Shown here in pieces: positions 59,139 through 64,000 of a DNA stretch of 64,000 nt (positions are counted from its first letter, which is position 1; each line of letters opens with the position of its first letter). The position numbers and the translations under genes are program-made. Under the pieces are notes generated by a model. That model made no database searches. It was not told the DNA's origin and was given only the letters and a program-made list of their open reading frames with translations. Source of the DNA: Paracoccus methylovorus (GTDB lineage Bacteria > Pseudomonadota > Alphaproteobacteria > Rhodobacterales > Rhodobacteraceae); assembly GCF_016919705.1 (NCBI RefSeq), contig NZ_CP070368.1, positions 248,001-312,000 on the forward strand, in the 5' to 3' direction.

Positions 59139-59811
59139 GAGGGGGGTGCGGCATTTGCGCGGTCGGCAGGGCGAATTTTCCGACCACGAGGGCGCTGGAC
59201 GACAAGTTTGTCTTCGCGGTCCGCTGCCTGCTGCGACCCTGCTGGTCTTGATGCCGCTGCATCCGGAAGGCCCGGATGGGCCGGCAATGCCAGTCGCGAG
59301 GGCCGGATGTCGGGTATCGGCTGGTGGGGAATCGCAACGACCAAAGGCTATTGTGGAAGGCTGCCGGATGTTTTGATTGCGGCGACGTCTCCGGGGCGAG
59401 ATCGGTGGTGCGCTGGCCTGGACCTTGGCGTTACCAAGGTCCGTTCGCAGAGTTCGGGGTGTCGATCTGTCGCAGGGCGAAAAGCGCGGCAAGCGCCGTT
59501 GGCCACAATCTATCGCGTCACGATTTCAGTGGGGGTGATTCGCGATGGTATCCCGTGCCGCGTCCGGGTGCTGGTGCCGATGCGCGACGCGTTTCCTGCG
59601 GTTTCTTGCCGGCAGATGCACGCCGCCCTGCACTTTGGAAGTGGTTTTCGATCCGCGTGGACAATCCGGCGCAGGCGGTCGGGCTTTCGGCTGTGCTTTG
59701 CCTGATAGGCCTTCGCGCCGGTCAGGAGTGTCTGCCGGATTGACGCACTGAACGGATGATTCTCACAAAAGCGGCCGAATTTCCTTGCAAAATTCAGGGG
59801 ATTTCCAAAGC

Positions 59812-59825
59812 TTGACTTCCGTCAA
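59812..59825 (+). promoter_or_regulatory. FNR/NNR-type box upstream of norC
   Basis: TTGACTTCCGTCAA is a perfect dyad of TTGAC/GTCAA with a 4-nt spacer, 64 nt before the norC ATG. The equal spacing on the two divergent sides and the symmetric half-sites fit NNR control of both nir and nor. Confidence 0.88.
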
Positions 59826-59889
59826 TGAATGACTCGGCCACCCGGTCCAGTCAATCACCATTCGATAATAACAGATAGGGACCCGCGTC

Positions 59890-60342
59890 ATGAGCGAAAT
59901 CATGACTAAGAACATGGCCCGAAACGTCTTCTATGGCGGGTCCATATTCTTCATTCTGATCTTTGGCGCTTTGACTGTTCACAGCCACATCTACGCCCGC
60001 ACCAAGGCCGTGGATGAAAGCCAACTCACCCCCTCGGTCGTCGAGGGCAAACACATCTGGGAGCGCAATACCTGCGTCAACTGCCATAGCATCCTTGGCG
60101 AGGGCGCCTATTTTGCCCCCGAACTGGGCAATGTCATGCGGCGCTGGGGGGTTCAGGACGATCCCGAATCTGCTTTCGAGACCATGAAAGGATGGATGGA
60201 ATCCATGCCAACGGGGATCGAGGGTCGCCGTCAGATGCCCCATTTCGATCTGACGGATGACGAATACCGGGCGCTGACCGACTTCCTGCTGTGGACCGGC
60301 ACGATCAACACCCAAAACTGGCCGCCAAACGACGCGGGCTGA
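59890..60342 (+). CDS. norC: Nitric oxide reductase cytochrome c subunit
   Basis: A 150-residue membrane-anchored cytochrome c: one helix (about 14-32), then CVNCH (Cys62, Cys65, His66) in the periplasm, with RRQMPHFDL likely holding the Met ligand. It passes electrons to NorB. An in-frame second ATG lies at 59902. First gene of norCBQD; norB follows 13 nt later. Confidence 0.95.
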   Translation: MSEIMTKNMARNVFYGGSIFFILIFGALTVHSHIYARTKAVDESQLTPSVVEGKHIWERNTCVNCHSILGEGAYFAPELGNVMRRWGVQDDPESAFETMKGWMESMPTGIEGRRQMPHFDLTDDEYRALTDFLLWTGTINTQNWPPNDAG

Positions 60343-60355
60343 GGGGGACACATCA

Positions 60356-61744
60356 ATGAGATATCAATCGCAACGCATCGCCTATCTCTACTTCCTGGCG
60401 GCCATGGCGCTGTTCGCCATTCAGGTCAGCGTCGGGCTGCTCATGGGTTGGATTTACGTCAATCCGAACTTCCTGTCCGAACTGCTGCCCTTCAACATCG
60501 TAAGGATGCTGCACACCAACAGCCTCGTCGTCTGGCTGCTCCTGGGCTTTTTCGGCGCCACCTATTACATCCTGCCCGAAGAAGCCGAACGCGAGATCCA
60601 CTCGCCGCTTCTGGCCTATATCCAGCTTGCCATTCTGGTGCTGGGCACGCTGGGCGCGGTCGTGACCTATGTCTTCGACCTGTTCCACGGCCACTGGCTG
60701 CTTGGCAAAAACGGGCGCGAGTTCATCGAACAGCCGACGTGGGTCAAGATCGGCATCGCCGTTGCCGCTGTGATCTTCATGTACAACGTCAGCATGACCG
60801 CGCTGCGCGGCCGGCGCACGGCGGTTACCAACGTGCTGATCATGGGGCTTTGGGGCCTTGTCGTGCTGTGGCTCTTTGCCTTCTACAACCCGTCGAACCT
60901 CGTGCTCGACAAGCAATACTGGTGGTGGGTCATTCACCTCTGGGTTGAGGGTGTGTGGGAGCTGATCATGGCCGCGATCCTCGCCTTCCTGATGCTTAAG
61001 CTGACCGGCGTGGACCGCGAAGTGGTCGAGAAATGGCTCTATGTCATCGTGGCCACGGCGCTGTTCTCGGGCATCCTGGGGACCGGGCACCACTATTACT
61101 GGATCGGTCTGCCGGCTTACTGGCAATGGATCGGCTCGATCTTCTCGAGCTTCGAGATCGTCCCCTTCTTCGCCATGATGTCCTTTGCTTTCGTCATGGT
61201 CTGGAAGGGTCGGCGCGACCACCCGAACAAGGCCGCGTTGGTCTGGAGCTTGGGCTGCACCGTGCTGGCCTTCTTCGGGGCCGGGGTCTGGGGCTTCCTG
61301 CACACTTTGCACGGGGTGAACTACTACACCCACGGCACGCAGATCACTGCCGCGCACGGCCACCTGGCCTTCTATGGCGCCTATGTCTGTCTGGTGCTGG
61401 CGCTCGTGACCTATTGCATGCCGATCATGAAGAACCGCGACCCCTATAACCAGGTGTTGAACATGGCCTCGTTCTGGCTGATGTCCTCGGGCATGGTGTT
61501 CATGACTGTGACGCTGACCTTCGCCGGCACGGTCCAGACCCACCTGCAGCGTGTCAATGGCGAGTTCTACATGGACGTGCAGGATGGTCTGGCGCTGTTC
61601 TACTGGATGCGCTTCGGTTCGGGCGTGGCCGTGGTGCTGGGTGCATTGCTGTTCATCTATGCGGTGCTGTTTCCGCGCCGCGAGGTGGTCATCGCCGGCC
61701 CGGTGCAAAAGCACAAGGACGGCCATCTTGAGGCTGCGGAGTAA
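60356..61744 (+). CDS. norB: Nitric oxide reductase large subunit
   Basis: A 462-residue heme-copper-oxidase-family protein with twelve helices. Metal-ligand histidines occur in HTNSLVVWLLLGF, HLWVEGVWELI, GTGHHYYWIG and AAHGHLAFYG, giving heme b, heme b3 and FeB; the Glu of WVEGVWE is typical of NorB. It reduces 2 NO to N2O. Length equals the P. denitrificans enzyme as I recall it. Confidence 0.97.
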   Translation: MRYQSQRIAYLYFLAAMALFAIQVSVGLLMGWIYVNPNFLSELLPFNIVRMLHTNSLVVWLLLGFFGATYYILPEEAEREIHSPLLAYIQLAILVLGTLGAVVTYVFDLFHGHWLLGKNGREFIEQPTWVKIGIAVAAVIFMYNVSMTALRGRRTAVTNVLIMGLWGLVVLWLFAFYNPSNLVLDKQYWWWVIHLWVEGVWELIMAAILAFLMLKLTGVDREVVEKWLYVIVATALFSGILGTGHHYYWIGLPAYWQWIGSIFSSFEIVPFFAMMSFAFVMVWKGRRDHPNKAALVWSLGCTVLAFFGAGVWGFLHTLHGVNYYTHGTQITAAHGHLAFYGAYVCLVLALVTYCMPIMKNRDPYNQVLNMASFWLMSSGMVFMTVTLTFAGTVQTHLQRVNGEFYMDVQDGLALFYWMRFGSGVAVVLGALLFIYAVLFPRREVVIAGPVQKHKDGHLEAAE

Positions 61745-61747
61745 GCC

Positions 61748-62560
61748 ATGAACGCGCATGCGAAAACTGAACGGAAAGGGGCGGCTGACGCCCCCTTCTA
61801 CCTGCCGCAGGGCGACGAGGTCGCCGTTTTCGAGGCTGCCGCCGCGAACGACCTGCCGGTGCTGCTGAAAGGCCCGACCGGTTGCGGCAAGACCCGCTTT
61901 GTCGCCCATATGGCGGCGCGGCTGGGCCGGCCGCTTTATACGGTGGCCTGTCACGACGACCTTTCTGCCGCCGACCTGATCGGGCGTTATCTGCTCAAGG
62001 GCGGTGAGACGGTCTGGGCCGACGGTCCGCTGACCCGCGCCGTACGGGAGGGCGCGATCTGCTATCTTGACGAGGTGGTCGAGGCGCGCAAGGACGTGAC
62101 CGTTGTGCTGCATCCCCTGACCGATGACCGCCGCATTCTGCCCATCGACCGCACGGGCGAGGAAATTGAGGCGGCACCCGGCTTCATGCTGGTCGCGAGC
62201 TACAACCCCGGCTATCAGAACATCCTGAAAACACTCAAGCCTTCGACCCGGCAGCGGTTCGTCGCCATGGAGTTCGACTTCCCCGAACCCGAGCGCGAGA
62301 CCGAGATCGTTGTCCGTGAAAGCGGGCTGGACCGGGATCGCACGCTTGGGTTGGTGCGGCTGGCCGGCAAGATCCGCGGATTGAAGGGTCAGGATCTGGA
62401 AGAGGGTGTCTCGACCCGATTGGTGGTCTATGCCGCCACGCTGACCCAGCGCGGCATGAACCTCGACCGTGCTATCGAGGCTGCGATGATCGAGCCCCTG
62501 ACCGACGACGCCGAGGTCAAGCGAGGTCTGCGCGACCTTGCCGCGGCGATCTTCGGCTGA
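61748..62560 (+). CDS. norQ: NorQ, MoxR-type AAA+ ATPase
   Basis: A 270-residue CbbQ/NorQ ATPase with Walker A GPTGCGKT (42-49), Walker B AICYLDEV, and VASYNPGYQNILKTLKPSTRQRFVAMEF (sensor and arginine-finger region). With NorD it activates NorCB, perhaps by helping insert the FeB iron. It starts 3 nt after norB. Confidence 0.95.
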   Translation: MNAHAKTERKGAADAPFYLPQGDEVAVFEAAAANDLPVLLKGPTGCGKTRFVAHMAARLGRPLYTVACHDDLSAADLIGRYLLKGGETVWADGPLTRAVREGAICYLDEVVEARKDVTVVLHPLTDDRRILPIDRTGEEIEAAPGFMLVASYNPGYQNILKTLKPSTRQRFVAMEFDFPEPERETEIVVRESGLDRDRTLGLVRLAGKIRGLKGQDLEEGVSTRLVVYAATLTQRGMNLDRAIEAAMIEPLTDDAEVKRGLRDLAAAIFG

Positions 62561-62574
62561 AAAGGGGGCGCGGC

Positions 62575-64000
62575 ATGGGTCTGGATCTGGAACCTTGGGA
62601 GCCAGAGGAAACTGTCGGCAAGATCTGGCACGTCTGGGCCAGCAGCTTTGGCGCGCCGCAGGATTTCGAGGATCAGGCGGTGGCGCTGACCGAGGTTTCC
62701 GGACGCATTGCGGTGCTGTTCCGGGCTTTGGGCGGCGGTGCTGCGATTGAAATCCGACCCGCGGCCGCGCAGGCCTCGCACCACCGCATCCGCTGGCGCC
62801 GCCGATTGGGCACGCCGGTCGAGATAACGCCCGTGGCCCGCTTCGACGGTGAGATCCTGCGTCTGCCGGAACGGCTGTCGGTGCTGCCGTCGCGTCAGGC
62901 GAACGGGGCGCTCTATCTTTGGCTTGCGGCCTGTGCGGCACATGGCGACATGGCGCTGCCGCAGGACGATCCGCTTTGTCGTGACCTCGCGCGGTTGGGT
63001 GCGGCAAGACGGGCGGTTCAGGCCACGTTGCAGGATGCGCCAGGTCTGGCGGGGCTTTATCACGACCTTTCCGAAATGGTCCTATCGTTGCGCCCGGTCG
63101 CTGCTCTGCCCCGGGCCGAAGCGGCGGTCGAGGCAATCATCCGCCATCTGCTGGGCGACCCGGCACCGCTGCCGCCCCTTGCCAGCGAGTGGCTGGCGAC
63201 GCTGGACGAACCGCAGGCCCGGGCGCCGCATGGTTATCGGCCGATGCGGCCGGTGCCGCTTTGGCCCGATCTGGCCGCGCCCGAGACTGCACTTGCCGCA
63301 GCGCCCGGCGATGCGCCCGACGGCATTGCCGCCGATCCGGCCAGCAACCGGATGTTTCGCGCCCGCCGCCGCCGCAGCGATCAGCCGCAGCGCCGCGACA
63401 GCCTGATCCTGCACAAATTCGAGGCTCTGCTAAGCTGGGCCGATCTGATGAACCTCAACCGGCATGTCGATGATGATGATCAGGACGACGCGAAGAAGGC
63501 GGCAGAGGATCAGGAAGAACTGGGCCTTGGCCAGGTGTCGAAGGCACCGGCGACGCGCCTGCGGCTGCATCTCGATCTTGCGCCCGAGGACGCGGATCTT
63601 GAGGCTGTCGCCGGTATCCACACCTATCCGGAGTGGGATGCGCGCCGGGGCCGCTATCTTGCGCATCATGTGCGCGTGCTGGAAAACCGCGCGCCCGAGC
63701 ATGACGAGCCGCTGGCCCCCGACGCCGGCGCACAAGCCCGCATCCGCGCCGTTCGCCGCCAGTTCGAGGCCTTGCGCCCCGGCCGCATCACAACCACCGG
63801 TCACCGCGACGGAGAAGAGCTGGACTCGGAACTGACAGTTCGGGCCGCCGCTGATCTGCGCGCGACCGGGCAGGGCAGCGACCGCATCTGGCGCCAGTCC
63901 CGGCCCTTGGCGCGCAACCTTGCGGTGTCGATTTTGCTGGATGTATCGCGGTCGACCGAAAGCGCGGTCACGGGGCGTGGGGTGATCGAGGTTGAGCGCG
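62575..64000 (+). CDS. norD: NorD (VWA-domain activation protein), partial
   Basis: The first 475 residues are present; the rest lies past the right edge. After a ~390-residue N-terminal region, the von Willebrand A domain begins with the MIDAS motif DVSRSTES (DxSxS). NorD partners NorQ in NorCB activation. The start at 62575 is preceded by AAAAGGGGG. A region of acidic repeats (NLNRHVDDDDQDDAKKAAED) lies around residues 297-316. Confidence 0.93.
   Translation, partial: MGLDLEPWEPEETVGKIWHVWASSFGAPQDFEDQAVALTEVSGRIAVLFRALGGGAAIEIRPAAAQASHHRIRWRRRLGTPVEITPVARFDGEILRLPERLSVLPSRQANGALYLWLAACAAHGDMALPQDDPLCRDLARLGAARRAVQATLQDAPGLAGLYHDLSEMVLSLRPVAALPRAEAAVEAIIRHLLGDPAPLPPLASEWLATLDEPQARAPHGYRPMRPVPLWPDLAAPETALAAAPGDAPDGIAADPASNRMFRARRRRSDQPQRRDSLILHKFEALLSWADLMNLNRHVDDDDQDDAKKAAEDQEELGLGQVSKAPATRLRLHLDLAPEDADLEAVAGIHTYPEWDARRGRYLAHHVRVLENRAPEHDEPLAPDAGAQARIRAVRRQFEALRPGRITTTGHRDGEELDSELTVRAAADLRATGQGSDRIWRQSRPLARNLAVSILLDVSRSTESAVTGRGVIEVER

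Noticed and set aside
59139..59811. Degenerate nirI or another broken gene between nirS and norC
   Set aside because: No segment on either strand showed a recognisable CxxxCP-type, FMN or membrane-helix pattern, so I do not call a pseudogene.
60353..63136. A 900-codon minus-strand frame opposite norB/norQ/norD
   Set aside because: The plus strand has clear NorB, NorQ and NorD motifs; the minus frame is low-complexity with codon bias of an antisense GC-rich shadow.

Overview
The window looks like a chromosomal segment of a Paracoccus-type alphaproteobacterium (Rhodobacterales). The base composition is GC-rich. The cd1 nitrite reductase and NorB closely match my recollection of the Paracoccus denitrificans/pantotrophus proteins, the B12 pathway is the aerobic (CobG/CobF/CobN) route, and the etfAB, leuC/leuD and gpmI-envC-ctpA-rppH groupings are alphaproteobacterial. 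I saw no rRNA, tRNA, insertion sequence, prophage or CRISPR array. Function calls come from motifs and recalled family features, not from searches.

Layout: (1) 1-2971, minus strand: SDR, HIG1-type small membrane protein, PduO-type cobalamin adenosyltransferase, etfB, etfA (cut by the left edge). (2) 3074-6649: parC, a small secreted peptide, cytochrome b561 and cytochrome c'. (3) 7017-21549: a large aerobic cobalamin operon read leftward from a B12 riboswitch (about 20301-20483): DUF1636, cobW, cobN, cobG, cobH, cobI, cobJ, then antisense cobK, then cobL, cobE, cobM, cobB, cobF, and last a Cys-poor protein that I align with DUF1636. cobO is divergent on the other side of the riboswitch. (4) 21577-23296: a second B12 riboswitch driving cbtB-cbtA (predicted cobalt uptake) and a His-rich membrane-anchored protein. 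(5) 23352-29296: a secreted EEP-type phosphoesterase, leuD and leuC with an opposite-strand membrane gene wedged between them, then rsfS, rlmH and unknowns. (6) 29433-49879: housekeeping genes (LOG, dapD, yeaQ-like, ybaK, mltB, rppH, ctpA, envC, gpmI, rlmN, ialB-like, asparaginase, tauE, xerC, DUF484, fsa, priA, katG). (7) 50136-64000: the denitrification island, nirSECF-DL-GHJN leftward and norCBQD rightward (norD cut by the right edge), each side preceded by an FNR/NNR-type box at almost the same distance from its start codon.

How the genes work together: NirS reduces nitrite to NO; NirE, F, DL, G, H, J and N make its heme d1 from siroheme; NirC is a small c-type cytochrome; NorCB reduces NO to N2O, with NorQ/NorD as activation factors. 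The cob genes convert precorrin-2 onward to adenosylcobalamin precursors; the two riboswitches should shut down synthesis and cobalt uptake when B12 is plentiful.

Points worth a second look: NirS lacks about 40 N-terminal residues of the mature P. pantotrophus enzyme, including the His17/Tyr25 ligand arm; nirIX is absent from its usual place between nirS and norC; a DUF1636-like protein without the iron-sulfur cysteines closes the cob operon that DUF1636 opens; cobL and cobK have overlapping divergent start codons; rsfS probably starts at CTG; and a repeated intergenic element (a GGGTATTTGGGCAACGAAGAA-like core) occurs at 3' gene ends, twice as large inverted pairs.
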